From the NCBI GenBank assembly GCA_964423645.1, contig CAYRFE010000004.1, forward strand, positions 49,940-113,939: a stretch of DNA of 64,000 nt. The letters run 5' to 3'. The position numbers and the translations under genes are program-made. The stretch is from CAYRFE01 sp964423645 [NCBI: uncultured bacterium] (GTDB taxonomy: Bacteria; Macinerneyibacteriota; Macinerneyibacteria; Macinerneyibacteriales). Below, piece after piece: positions 16,015 through 25,058 of the stretch; the stretch's first letter is position 1, and every line of letters starts with the position of its first letter. The notes beneath the pieces are model-generated. The model was not told where the DNA came from, ran no database searches, and saw only the letters and a program-made list of their open reading frames with translations.

Positions 16015-16385
16015 ACAGAACCTCCTTTTTTATTGATTCGGTCCATTGCATCCTCAAATGTGATTTTCCCTTCATTAAGCATATCAAGCACCTCATTAGC
16101 ATCTTCAATCTCAATCGTATCTTCATCATTGACCCCCAATGATACTTTCGCTTTTTTCAAAAGATTTTTCACTTTCGGGTATGAACAATTTAAAAGTTTT
16201 TCAACTTGCTTGATGCTACCCTCCGCATATAAAAACACTTTTATAAAACGAAGCGTTTCTTCGTCAAGATGAGCAGGACTACAATTGTGAAAATGCCCCG
16301 AAACACTGGAATCACATTGAAGACAATGAAATTGTGTGATTTCGACTTCTCCTCCGCACAACGGACACTTTGTTGCCATATCCAT
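16011..16385 (-). CDS. DUF2089 family regulator with SHOCT-like tail
   Basis: 124 residues. An N-terminal zinc ribbon (CPLCGGEVEITQFHCLQC) is followed by a sigma-like helix-turn-helix region (GSIKQVEKLLNCSYPKVKNLLKK) and a C-terminal bihelical segment VLDMLNEGKITFEDAMDRI. DUF2089 proteins are putative DNA-binding regulators and often precede DUF4097 genes. The start at 16385 is chosen because GGGAG lies eight bases upstream; an upstream in-frame ATG (16406) would put this ribosome site inside the gene. First gene of the operon, probably autoregulatory. Confidence 0.85.
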   Translation of the reverse strand: MDMATKCPLCGGEVEITQFHCLQCDSSVSGHFHNCSPAHLDEETLRFIKVFLYAEGSIKQVEKLLNCSYPKVKNLLKKAKVSLGVNDEDTIEIEDANEVLDMLNEGKITFEDAMDRINKKGGSV

Positions 16386-16407
16386 ATCATCAACTCCCTT
16401 CTTCATA

Positions 16408-16435
16408 AGTATAGTTACATAATTTATAATGTCAA
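16408..16435 (-). promoter_or_regulatory. Sigma-70-like promoter of the DUF2089-DUF4097 operon
   Basis: Minus strand: -35 TTGACA (16430-16435), 16-base AT-rich spacer, -10 TATACT (16408-16413). The predicted start near 16401 gives a leader of about 16 bases that contains the GGGAG ribosome site for the ATG at 16385. Confidence 0.8.
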
Positions 16436-16544
16436 GCCTATGATATTAATTTTTTTAATATTTTTATTTATTTTATTACTTTTATTAATACCTGCGGTCT
16501 CGTGCGTAATAACTGCCCCGCGGCTCGTCGCGTGTATACCAAAA

Positions 16545-16644
16545 ATTATAACTAGCCTCACTTTTTATAGAGCGTGGTCTTCATCACCACACCCCCTTTT
16601 AGAAAATAAAGATATTTTGGAAATTTTGAATTTTCAAAGGTCTC
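16545..16644. repeat. Intergenic hairpin repeat, copy 4 (partial)
   Basis: Holds the CACCACACCCCCTTTTAGAAAATAA block and ends with the terminal arm TTGAATTTTCAAAGGTCTC. The large GC hairpin is missing. The 417 bases 16386-16802 contain the promoter at 16408, an AT-rich stretch, this copy, and no recognisable gene. Confidence 0.5.
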
Positions 16645-16802
16645 CTATACTGCCTTTGAACTTACTTAATCAATTAATCATGCATATGGGGAACCATACA
16701 AACTTTTTTCCCCAACACCATGTATGATCTCAAAATAAGAAAACAGGACGTGAAAAGGTTTGATAACTATTGATTTTTTCACGCCTTTCGCCATACCTTA
16801 CT

Positions 16803-17825
16803 TTACAATCCGAAATCCACATCATACATATCTATCATGACTTTTTTGTTTTCATCTATAAATAGATGTACAATTTTACCGGGAAAAAATATAATATTTT
16901 TTGTTGTCCGCTTCACTTCAAACGGAAATTTTAACCGAGTTATTTCTTTTTTTGTATCGATATTTATACACTGCACGATAGAGCTTTCCATATCAAGTAT
17001 ATTCAATACTTTACCGGACCTATCAGGAAATACTTTTATTTCATTCTTGGAGAATGTTTTGATTTTTTTGATTAATTTTCCTGAAAAGTCATAAAGGTAG
17101 ACCACCGAATTATCGCGATAATAATACAGCAGTTTTTTATTGGCGTCATTTTTTCTTTTCCACAGATCGGTCATATATATATACTTATCATTAACCCCAA
17201 AACTATCAAACACCATACCATAATCATGAGTATCGTCTTTTAATTTCCACCCCGTAACTATTGGTTTAAAATTATTATCCATGATATAGAATCGATACTT
17301 ATTTTTCAAAAATGCGCCCTCGAGACCCACAAATCCGTCTTTATACTTCGATATTACCATTGGCGGAAACTGCTCTATGTTCAATGCGGAAAACAAATCG
17401 ATATCGTTGTCATATACAAAAGTACCGCTGTTCTTTTTAAATACAGATAAGATCCCGCGAAAAGCATCATGAACAGCAATCTTGTCTACTCCAATAAAAA
17501 TTACATCACCCGCTACTTTAAACTCACCGGGTCCTTTCCCGGATTTACCAATTTTTCCAATCAACGTCCCGCGATAATCCCATACATAAACATTAACCAT
17601 TTGAGATGTAGCAACAATATATTCATCAGAAATTTTTAAGCGGGAAAAATGATTAAAAAAATTATCGTCGACACCTTCCAAAACAATGCTTGTTTTATTT
17701 GTCATAATATCTTGAAATTCTTTAATATTTTTAATACGCTTTAAATTATCGTGAGTGATTTTATCTATTGAATATCCGTCAAATATTACAAAAACCAATA
17801 CTAATAGAAACAAAAAAACTTTCAT
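16803..17825 (-). CDS. 6-bladed beta-propeller protein, secreted
   Basis: 340 residues from the ATG at 17825 (AAAAGGAG eight bases upstream; a longer frame would include this site). N-terminal signal peptide MKVFLFLLVLVFVIFDGYS without lipobox cysteine. Contains the shared KSGKGPGEFKVAGD blade and later FDSFGVNDKYIYMTD and FSGKLIKKIK blades. Base composition is clearly more AT-rich (many AAA, AAT, ATA codons) than neighbouring genes, hinting at separate ancestry. Third propeller protein within 7 kb. Ligand unknown. Confidence 0.75.
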   Translation of the reverse strand: MKVFLFLLVLVFVIFDGYSIDKITHDNLKRIKNIKEFQDIMTNKTSIVLEGVDDNFFNHFSRLKISDEYIVATSQMVNVYVWDYRGTLIGKIGKSGKGPGEFKVAGDVIFIGVDKIAVHDAFRGILSVFKKNSGTFVYDNDIDLFSALNIEQFPPMVISKYKDGFVGLEGAFLKNKYRFYIMDNNFKPIVTGWKLKDDTHDYGMVFDSFGVNDKYIYMTDLWKRKNDANKKLLYYYRDNSVVYLYDFSGKLIKKIKTFSKNEIKVFPDRSGKVLNILDMESSIVQCINIDTKKEITRLKFPFEVKRTTKNIIFFPGKIVHLFIDENKKVMIDMYDVDFGL

Positions 17826-18021
17826 ATTCAAACTCCTTTTAAGAAGGTGATACGCACGCGTGCCTCTCCACAATCATTTCGGAATACCACAACCATGCAG
17901 CTCTGACCAATCACAATGCTCATTCTTATATACCTACATATCGCCTGTATCTTGCGGTCTGGTGACCATATCATCAAAAGAATTTTATTGTGATAATCCT
18001 ATATGAGCACATAATGTAGAA

Positions 18022-18093
18022 TTATTTTTCATATCGTGCTACTTCTCCTATCAGTTTTTTAACATCCTCCTCATTGTGCAACAGACTGTTCAT
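18022..18093 (-). CDS. Doubtful 23-residue leader ORF
   Basis: ATG at 18091-18093, TAA at 18022-18024, reading MNSLLHNEEDVKKLIGEVARYEK. The peptide resembles a protein C-terminus (amphipathic, charged) and could be the relic of a longer gene. The start codon overlaps the -10 hexamer of the promoter at 18092-18119, so from that promoter the ORF would lack its own ATG. The 469 bases 17826-18294 otherwise hold this and about 250 bases of probable leader for the propeller gene. Confidence 0.2.
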   Translation of the reverse strand: MNSLLHNEEDVKKLIGEVARYEK

Positions 18094-18119
18094 AGTATAT
18101 ATTTCTATCTGTCTGTCAA
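18092..18119 (-). promoter_or_regulatory. Promoter-like sequence upstream of propeller gene
   Basis: Minus strand: -35 TTGACA (18114-18119), 16-base spacer, -10 TACTAT (18092-18097). The segment ACAGAC...GTCTGT flanking the spacer forms an imperfect inverted repeat (about 18082-18116), a possible operator. The next gene on this strand starts at 17825, so a leader of about 260 bases is implied. Confidence 0.5.
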
Positions 18120-18294
18120 CAGTAAAATGAGATATGTCTTGTTCTATATGCTTTCATAATGACAGCAATCAGCAATACTATACCACCTGACGTTACTATC
18201 TTTTTCAGCGACAATATTAGTACGCAAATTTCAATGTATGCAATCCTTCCGTATTGCACGAAAATAGATGTGGGCAAATATCAAAAAATATTGG

Positions 18295-19713
18295 CTACGA
18301 TTGTAATCTGAAAAATTCTTCAACAACCTCGCGGTCATTAAACGGTATTTCAAACCCGTCAAATATCTGTACCGTTTCGTGTCCTTTACCGGCGATCAAT
18401 ACGATGTCGCCTTCTTGCGCATAGTTCAACGCTAGTGCAATCGCTTTTTTTCTATCCGGCTCAACGACATACTGTGTGCCGGACATTCCGCTTTCAACCT
18501 CACAACATATTGTTTCGGGATCTTCCGAATGCGGATCATCTGAGGTGATAACGACATAGTCGCTATAATGCTCAGCAATCTGTGCCATGACAGGACGCTT
18601 GGTGCGGTCACGATCACCGGTGCACCCGAACACGGTTATGAGTCGTGCGGTTTTTCGCTGTTGCAACAATTCGAGCACTTTCTCAAGACTATCCGGCGAG
18701 TGTGCATAATCAACATACACCGTGATCCCGCGAGCAGTCACTTTTTCAAGTCTTCCCGGAATACCAAGTAGCCCGAACTGGTACCGAGTTTCCGAATACC
18801 CCATCGCACGAAGCATATACCCTGCAAGCACAGCGTTTTCGGCATTATATGTCCCGGGCATTCCGGTAATTACGGTAAAATCACCGCAATCGATACATGA
18901 GTGATCGATACGTTCGTGTAGGGTATACTCATGCACGCTTTTCTCGCCGAATCCTATTTTTTTCTCACTCATTAACTCGGAAAAGAGTCTTTTTCCGTAT
19001 GTATCATGACAATTGATCACTGCATATCCGTTCAGATGATCGGTAAACAACGTCTTTTTAACCGAATAATACTCTTCCATCGTATGGTGATAATCCAAAT
19101 GATCGTGACTGAGATTGGTAAATCCCGCGACCGTATACCGTATTCCGTTAATTCGATGCTGCGCAAGCGCATGTGAAGACACTTCCATAATACATATTGT
19201 GTGACCTTCACGATATTTTTCATCAAGTATCGCATAAAGCGAATAGACATCGGGAGTAGTATACATATTTCGAACCGATCGTCTGTTCTTATCATATATA
19301 CCGATCGTACCAATATAACATACAGGCTCGCCACGTCGTTGCAAATATTCATATATCAAAAAAGCAGATGTAGTTTTGCCCTTTGTACCGGTAATACCTG
19401 CAAAATACATTTTCGTTTCAACTCCGTCATAGTGTAATGAAAGAAATTGTTTTTCAAATTCATGAACCGAAGTAACATGAATCAAAGGAACGTGTTCTAT
19501 CGGTTGATTCGCAACAATTGCAATGGCTCCTTTTGCACGCGCATCGGTCACAAATCTCATGCCATCATCGTGAAAACCCTGTTTTACGACAAATAGAGAG
19601 CCGGGTTGTACCTTTCTCGAATCATCGGTTATCCCTCTGACAGTTTGCTCAGGACGTATATCGGGTGATACGGACAAAACGCTTGCAAAGGAAGCAATGT
19701 TAGTTATTTGCAT
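18295..19713 (-). CDS. murE: UDP-MurNAc tripeptide synthetase
   Basis: 472 residues from ATG 19713; a start at 19752 is also possible. MurE adds the third amino acid of the peptidoglycan stem. Seen: N-terminal ITDDSRKVQPGSLFV, ATP-loop GITGTKGKTTSA, TPDVYSLY, EVSSHAL, NLSHDHLDYH, and GCTGDRDRTKRP. The amino-acid specificity motif reads TSDDPHSEDP, where meso-DAP enzymes carry DNPR and Lys enzymes DNPA/DDPN-type variants, so the third residue may not be DAP. Overlaps the upstream TPR lipoprotein stop by 14 bases; last gene of the purB operon. Confidence 0.92.
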   Translation of the reverse strand: MQITNIASFASVLSVSPDIRPEQTVRGITDDSRKVQPGSLFVVKQGFHDDGMRFVTDARAKGAIAIVANQPIEHVPLIHVTSVHEFEKQFLSLHYDGVETKMYFAGITGTKGKTTSAFLIYEYLQRRGEPVCYIGTIGIYDKNRRSVRNMYTTPDVYSLYAILDEKYREGHTICIMEVSSHALAQHRINGIRYTVAGFTNLSHDHLDYHHTMEEYYSVKKTLFTDHLNGYAVINCHDTYGKRLFSELMSEKKIGFGEKSVHEYTLHERIDHSCIDCGDFTVITGMPGTYNAENAVLAGYMLRAMGYSETRYQFGLLGIPGRLEKVTARGITVYVDYAHSPDSLEKVLELLQQRKTARLITVFGCTGDRDRTKRPVMAQIAEHYSDYVVITSDDPHSEDPETICCEVESGMSGTQYVVEPDRKKAIALALNYAQEGDIVLIAGKGHETVQIFDGFEIPFNDREVVEEFFRLQS

Positions 19714-21076
19714 AGGATTGTAATTCTTTCCGTAAAACGAATTTTGCATCATATTTTTCGGGAATAAAGGTAATAAGACCTTTTAATAAATCGATATATT
19801 CATTTTGCGGAAGATTATTTTTCAATAATGCAGCGGTTTTTATGGTCATATAATCGCCGTTACTGGATACTAAATACGGATATCGCTGAAAAATCTGTAC
19901 CGAATATTTCACGGCAAGATCTTTTTTGGTCTGTTCAAAATATAATGTCGATAAATATAAAAGCGTTTCGGCCGCCAACAGATCCGATACAATCGAATCG
20001 GTGCTTTCTGCGGTCATATCTTTACCGTGAAGAATTGATTTACATAGATACTCTGTCAGGTTTTCACTCTCTGCGACGACCTCTTTCACTTTCAATCGTT
20101 CAATATATTTCACTTTATCCAACGTTGCTAAAATAAGATCAACTTCTTTAAAACTTGATGAACGAACCGAGTTGATAATATCCCGAAAATTTTTAATTGC
20201 TTCAGAATATTTTTTTTGCTCCAATGCAATACTGCCGAGGTAAAAGCGAATCTTTGGGAAATAATCCGAGAATATCAATTGATTGAGCATCTCACGAAGA
20301 TAGATATTGGCCTGATCAGGTTGCTTTGCGTCACCCGTCGCAACGATATAAATACGCTCGAGTGCCATTTCCGCATAATCATGCCGTTCCCCCTCGTGCT
20401 TCGCCAAAAAATATCCCGAGTAGCGCAATACCGTACGCATATATTCCTGAACGGCTATCATATAATTTTTCAATCGCTCATGTGCATACCCCGAATTGAA
20501 CTGAGCTTCTGCGGCAACGTTACCGGAAATATCATCCAGCATATAGCGTTCCTCCGCAAATTTTGCATACTTCTGCAAGATCTGGGTATATTCACCTGCC
20601 GCCTGTGAGATTTTTTCCTGATGAAAATCGATGGTCATCGCATAATATAAATGTGCCAAAGGCGCGATATGAAACGTGTACCCGTAACGATTGCTTTCTG
20701 TCGACATCATCCCATCCGCATACTGTGTATAGACACGACGGAATAACTCTGCCGCTTCATCGTTCTTTCCGGTCTCATAATATATTTTTGCCGCAAAAAA
20801 AAGAGCATCATCGGCATATCGCGAATCAGGATGTTTTTCTGCCAAGAGCATTAATTTTTGTGCTACATGCTCACCGTACACCACTTCAATTGTCCCTGAT
20901 TGCATCATGGTGTTGTATTCGGTCAGATAATACCTCATGAAAACAACAATGTCTGAGCTGTCTATAAGCACGGGCTCATCCTTCGCTTTTTGAGGAACTG
21001 AAGTACTGTGAAATATTTTTCCGCACCCGCTCAACAGCAATACCGCGCCCAAGCACAATATGACAAAGCGTTTCAT
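19700..21076 (-). CDS. TPR-repeat lipoprotein
   Basis: 458 residues. Lipoprotein signal with lipobox LLSGC (Cys about 19). TPR-like helical pairs dominate: ALFFAAKIYYETGKNDEAAELF, FNSGYAHERLKNYMIAVQEY, FYLGSIALEQKKYSEAIKNF, LYLSTLYFEQTKKDLAVKY. The arrangement resembles BamD/YfgC-type periplasmic TPR lipoproteins but is longer. Start chosen at the ATG 21076, overlapping the LamG stop as TGATG; a TTG one codon earlier is possible. Probably located in the periplasm, anchored to a membrane, as a protein-interaction scaffold. Confidence 0.8.
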   Translation of the reverse strand: MKRFVILCLGAVLLLSGCGKIFHSTSVPQKAKDEPVLIDSSDIVVFMRYYLTEYNTMMQSGTIEVVYGEHVAQKLMLLAEKHPDSRYADDALFFAAKIYYETGKNDEAAELFRRVYTQYADGMMSTESNRYGYTFHIAPLAHLYYAMTIDFHQEKISQAAGEYTQILQKYAKFAEERYMLDDISGNVAAEAQFNSGYAHERLKNYMIAVQEYMRTVLRYSGYFLAKHEGERHDYAEMALERIYIVATGDAKQPDQANIYLREMLNQLIFSDYFPKIRFYLGSIALEQKKYSEAIKNFRDIINSVRSSSFKEVDLILATLDKVKYIERLKVKEVVAESENLTEYLCKSILHGKDMTAESTDSIVSDLLAAETLLYLSTLYFEQTKKDLAVKYSVQIFQRYPYLVSSNGDYMTIKTAALLKNNLPQNEYIDLLKGLITFIPEKYDAKFVLRKELQSYANN

Positions 21077-22764
21077 CAATATTCTTCTCCGATCAATATT
21101 TTACGTTTTATTTTTACTCTGCCCTCAAGCTTTTCGTAATTATCATTCACGCCATTGACCATAATTATGATATTTTTCATGGCAGGATTTTTCCGATAGA
21201 TATCAAAATATTTGCGCACAGGCAATTGAAGTTCTGTCCCCTTATAAATCTCAATGAGCTCACCTCGGCGAGGTTCGACATACACGGTGATAAACTTAAG
21301 ATTTCCCGATACTTTTTCAAGCAACAGGGCGTCACCGTCTTTAATGCTTGAAAGAGGTATTTGGAAGTGCACACCGCCTTTTTTACCGGATTGATTGCCG
21401 AGCCCGGTACTGAATGCATAACCAAGATCTATCGTCTTATAATTTGTATAAACCTCTGTAGACAAATACAATTTTACAATCTCTTCAAATGAACTTTTGA
21501 ACAGCGTTGCTATGGCATCCGATGAAAGAGCCTCCGAAAACACAAAAACATCATCAACGATACCATTGTATGCTTCACTCGGAAACTTGCGATCAGTAAA
21601 AAAAGTACAGAATTTCGGTTCTTTTGAAAATCCTATCTGACTGATTTTCTCCACCTCTGAATTTTTATACACAAAAACGCCCTCACCGGGTTTAAACACC
21701 ACAGCAATAAACTGCCAAACACCGTCATCTGCGGTAAGTTTGGTGTTTATCTGCTTTTCACCGTTAAAAACAGCCCATACTGTTCCGTTGCGAAACACAC
21801 TCCACTCAAGATTTCCGGTATTTGTACTGCATAAAAATTGTCTCTTTTTGCTGTCACGTTCGGGCTTGACCCACGCCGCGAAAGAAAATCCTCGTGAATT
21901 TTTATGCTGATTGATCGAAGAATGCAATGTTACCGACTGCGACATCCCATTAAGATACAATCCGCTCATAGTATTTTTTCTGCCGGCAAAGTATGTCGGT
22001 TGCTCGTCCATGAATAAATCTTTCCCTGACGATGAATAGTTTTTCAAAGATTGCTCAAAAGTAAATGCTCCGATCAAAGAAGAAGGACGCGGAGGATGAT
22101 TATACTGATATGTTTCACGAATAAATTCCTCTTTCAGAGGCGTGGCATATATCCGAACTTCATCAATTATCCCGGCAAATCGCTCACTTGTTTTACGGTG
22201 TCCGCTACCGATCAAAATATGTGTATCTGCAACAGAAAATCCTACAGAGTTTATTGTTTTTTTCTCGGTGTTTTTATATACATCAACGGCTGTTGGCGAA
22301 AAAGCAACTGCCATAAATTGCCATTCATTCACATCAACAGAAAAACCGGTCTCATACACACCGGTACCCGTCGCAACCATCCATTTGTCACCGTCGCGAA
22401 GCAAGGACCATTCGTTTTTTCCTGTATCGGTCGAAAGAAGGTATTTTTTCCCGTCGGTAATACTCGTCGGATATACCCAAATCATGAATGTTACTCCGGA
22501 TGTATTCACATTTTGATTAATACGAACAGGAGTTGTGATAAATGATCGTGATCCGTCAAGCAGATATGCACGGCCACTCACCCCGTTTCTGTCGATCGAA
22601 GGAGTAAGCTCTGTTCCCACGGAATGATTGTTTAAACCGCCGCTGTCATCGGTATTTCCTGAAAACATATATTTCGCTAAAATCGGGTACTCAATATCCG
22701 TCACCTGTGCATAAAGCGAAACAGCAGTAAAAATTATAACCAGCACTATTCCGAATATTTTCAT
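21076..22764 (-). CDS. Secreted protein with two LamG/concanavalin-like domains
   Basis: 562 residues with an N-terminal signal peptide (ILVIIFTAVSLYAQ). Two homologous LamG_3-type jelly rolls (about 25-215 and 235-415) each carry YLLDGS/YLNGMSQS, MIWVYPT/AAWVKPE, EWSLLRDGDKW/EWSVFRNGTVW, WQFMAVAF/WQFIAVVF and FAGIIDEVRIY/YNGIVDDVFVF. Such domains bind carbohydrate or protein ligands outside the cell. The C-terminal 150 residues are strand-rich without a clear family. AAGGAGG precedes the ATG; it is 15 bases downstream of purB. Confidence 0.85.
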   Translation of the reverse strand: MKIFGIVLVIIFTAVSLYAQVTDIEYPILAKYMFSGNTDDSGGLNNHSVGTELTPSIDRNGVSGRAYLLDGSRSFITTPVRINQNVNTSGVTFMIWVYPTSITDGKKYLLSTDTGKNEWSLLRDGDKWMVATGTGVYETGFSVDVNEWQFMAVAFSPTAVDVYKNTEKKTINSVGFSVADTHILIGSGHRKTSERFAGIIDEVRIYATPLKEEFIRETYQYNHPPRPSSLIGAFTFEQSLKNYSSSGKDLFMDEQPTYFAGRKNTMSGLYLNGMSQSVTLHSSINQHKNSRGFSFAAWVKPERDSKKRQFLCSTNTGNLEWSVFRNGTVWAVFNGEKQINTKLTADDGVWQFIAVVFKPGEGVFVYKNSEVEKISQIGFSKEPKFCTFFTDRKFPSEAYNGIVDDVFVFSEALSSDAIATLFKSSFEEIVKLYLSTEVYTNYKTIDLGYAFSTGLGNQSGKKGGVHFQIPLSSIKDGDALLLEKVSGNLKFITVYVEPRRGELIEIYKGTELQLPVRKYFDIYRKNPAMKNIIIMVNGVNDNYEKLEGRVKIKRKILIGEEY

Positions 22765-22778
22765 ACAAAACCTCCTTA

Positions 22779-24071
22779 TTACAAACCCAATCGTGCGTAA
22801 ATGGCATCTATATTGCGCACATGATATCGATAATCAAACGCATCGTTGATCTCTTTTTCGTTGAAATATTTTCTCACTTCTTCATCATCCATCAGAATAT
22901 CCTTGAATGCTCTTCCCGTCTCCCAAACTTTCATAGCATTACGTTGAACCAGTGCATATGCGTCTTCGCGGGAAACATTTTTCTGTGTCAGACATAAAAG
23001 GAAATATTGAGAAAAAACCAGACCTTGCATTTTTTCAAGATTTTTCATCATATTATCGGGATAAACAACCATGTTACCGATAACATACGTCATACGATCG
23101 AGAATATAATCCAGCGCAATCGTTGAATCCGGCAAAATGATACGTTCAACGGACGAGTGGGAGATATCGCGTTCATGCCACAGTGCGACATTTTCCATTG
23201 CGGCGATCGCATTTGAACGAATAAGGCGAGCAAGTCCGCAAATACGTTCACCAAGAATCGGATTACGTTTATGCGGCATCGCCGATGAACCCTTTTGTCC
23301 TTTTTTAAACGGTTCTTCAACTTCAAGAACTTCAGTCTTTTGCAATGCACGAAGTTCTGTCGCCATTTTTTCAAGTGTACACGCAGTTACCGCACATGTG
23401 TTCATGAACACCGCATAGCGATCACGTTGCACTATCTGATTGGAAACGCGCGCGTAGTCAAGTCCGAGACGACCGCATACATCCTCTTCAATATCGGGAT
23501 CGATATTTGCAAATGATCCGACTGCACCGGAGATCTTCCCGACAGCAATGTCCTTACGTGCGGCTTTCATTCGTTCAAGATTACGCTTCATTTCTTCATA
23601 CCATACGGCAAGTTTGAGTCCGAAGGTAATCGGTTCTGCATGAATTCCGTGGGAGCGACCTATCATAAGCGTATATTTATGTTCAATCATGCGTTTTTTT
23701 AATGCATCAATGAGAAGCGATATATCGTCAATCAGTATATCTGATGCATCACGAAGAAGCAACGCATTGGCGGTGTCAAGCATATCAGAGGATGTCATCC
23801 CCCAATGGATAAAACGACTGTCCGGGCCTACATATTCGGCAACATTGGTTAAGAATGCAATAACGTCGTGATTCGTGGTATTCTCGATCTCTTGTACGCG
23901 TTTTGGATCAAATGCGGCTTTTTCTCGTATAACACGAAGACTTTCATCGGGTATAACCCCTTTTTTATTCCAAGCCTCACACACGGCTATTTCTACCGCC
24001 AGCCACATTGAAAGTTTATGTTCTTCTGTCCACACTTGCCCCATTTTCTTCCGTGTATAGCGTTCTATCAT
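22779..24071 (-). CDS. purB: Adenylosuccinate lyase
   Basis: 430 residues, usual length for the bacterial short form. Catalyses fumarate release from SAICAR and adenylosuccinate in purine synthesis. Seen: TTNHDVIAF, HWGMTSSDM, GRSHGIHAEP (catalytic His), and the superfamily signature GSSAMPHKRNP near residue 262. CAGGAGG lies seven bases before the ATG. It heads a four-gene operon (LamG, TPR lipoprotein, murE) with its own promoter at 24106-24133, an unusual coupling of a purine gene with cell-surface genes. Confidence 0.95.
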   Translation of the reverse strand: MIERYTRKKMGQVWTEEHKLSMWLAVEIAVCEAWNKKGVIPDESLRVIREKAAFDPKRVQEIENTTNHDVIAFLTNVAEYVGPDSRFIHWGMTSSDMLDTANALLLRDASDILIDDISLLIDALKKRMIEHKYTLMIGRSHGIHAEPITFGLKLAVWYEEMKRNLERMKAARKDIAVGKISGAVGSFANIDPDIEEDVCGRLGLDYARVSNQIVQRDRYAVFMNTCAVTACTLEKMATELRALQKTEVLEVEEPFKKGQKGSSAMPHKRNPILGERICGLARLIRSNAIAAMENVALWHERDISHSSVERIILPDSTIALDYILDRMTYVIGNMVVYPDNMMKNLEKMQGLVFSQYFLLCLTQKNVSREDAYALVQRNAMKVWETGRAFKDILMDDEEVRKYFNEKEINDAFDYRYHVRNIDAIYARLGL

Positions 24072-24105
24072 GATTTTTTCCTCCTGTGTTGTTCCTTACC
24101 GCAAG

Positions 24106-24133
24106 ATTATAGAATACTCACAAAAAATAACAA
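24106..24133 (-). promoter_or_regulatory. Sigma-70-like promoter of purB operon
   Basis: Minus strand: -35 TTGTTA (24128-24133), 16-base spacer, -10 TATAAT (24106-24111). The leader would be about 28 bases and includes the GGAGG ribosome site. Confidence 0.65.
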
Positions 24134-24197
24134 GTAAAAACCATATATAATTATAAAATTGAAAGAACATGTCTGCAAGTTTACCGCCAGAAAACCG

Positions 24198-25058
24198 TTA
24201 CGTATTCGTTTCCTGACATCGCTGATGAATTATAGTAATATCTTCAGGAAGCTTTCTGATACGAACAACATTTCCTGTTCTCGGGTGTGTGAATTTATAC
24301 TCAAAACAGATCAGCCCCATCTCATCATGCGATGTGCCGTGTCCGTATTTTTTGTCTCCGAACAGAGGTGCGATACGTTTCAAAAAATGTTGCCGTATCT
24401 GATGCGTCCTTCCGGTTTGCGGAAAGACCAGATAATAAAACAATCGGTTATACTCTCCGATAAAACGAACATACGTGAGGGCTGTTTTCGTTTTATCATT
24501 CCATTCCACGGCATCACGGATACAATATGACGATTGAAGCGCATCAACGGGATGTGTCGTTGCGATATAGCGTTTTTTCATCGCGTGTTCACGGAACATC
24601 GCATGCAGTCGTCGTTCGGTCTCTTTATCTTTTGCAAAAAACACAAGCCCCTGTGTAGGTTTATCAAGCCTGTTGATCGCGGAAGGAACATATCCCCCCA
24701 ATGAATCCGCACAGTATTCACCAACGGCCCATGATAACGAGTCGATATCCGAATATGGGGTAGGATGTACCGGCACATTCGCTTTTTTATACACCACAAA
24801 AAGCCATTTGTCATCATACGCGACATCATCTGCGGTGATATGGCATTCTACTACCTGATAAAAAGGAAGATTGACCCGTAAAAGTTCATTCGTCACCACG
24901 CGTGTGCCATCTTTTATTCGTTTTTCCGGTTTTACTTGCCATACACTGCCTTGGTGTATCAGTTTTTGTGCCTGTAAGCATGTAAGTGATAAATTCTGTA
25001 TAAGTGCATCAAGTACGGTGACGGAGTTATCCTTAATTTGAATATAATATCGTTTCAT
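24198..25058 (-). CDS. RluA family pseudouridine synthase
   Basis: 286 residues. An S4-like N-terminal segment (LTCLQAQKLIHQGSVWQ) precedes the catalytic domain with INRLDKPTQGLVFFAK; the catalytic Asp is in RLD, though the usual preceding His is Asn here. Later motifs FPQTGRTHQIRQH and LFGDKKYG are canonical. It isomerises uridines in rRNA or tRNA; target not predictable. Start overlaps the methyltransferase stop by ATGA. Last gene of the guaB operon; no hairpin terminator visible downstream. Confidence 0.9.
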   Translation of the reverse strand: MKRYYIQIKDNSVTVLDALIQNLSLTCLQAQKLIHQGSVWQVKPEKRIKDGTRVVTNELLRVNLPFYQVVECHITADDVAYDDKWLFVVYKKANVPVHPTPYSDIDSLSWAVGEYCADSLGGYVPSAINRLDKPTQGLVFFAKDKETERRLHAMFREHAMKKRYIATTHPVDALQSSYCIRDAVEWNDKTKTALTYVRFIGEYNRLFYYLVFPQTGRTHQIRQHFLKRIAPLFGDKKYGHGTSHDEMGLICFEYKFTHPRTGNVVRIRKLPEDITIIHQRCQETNT

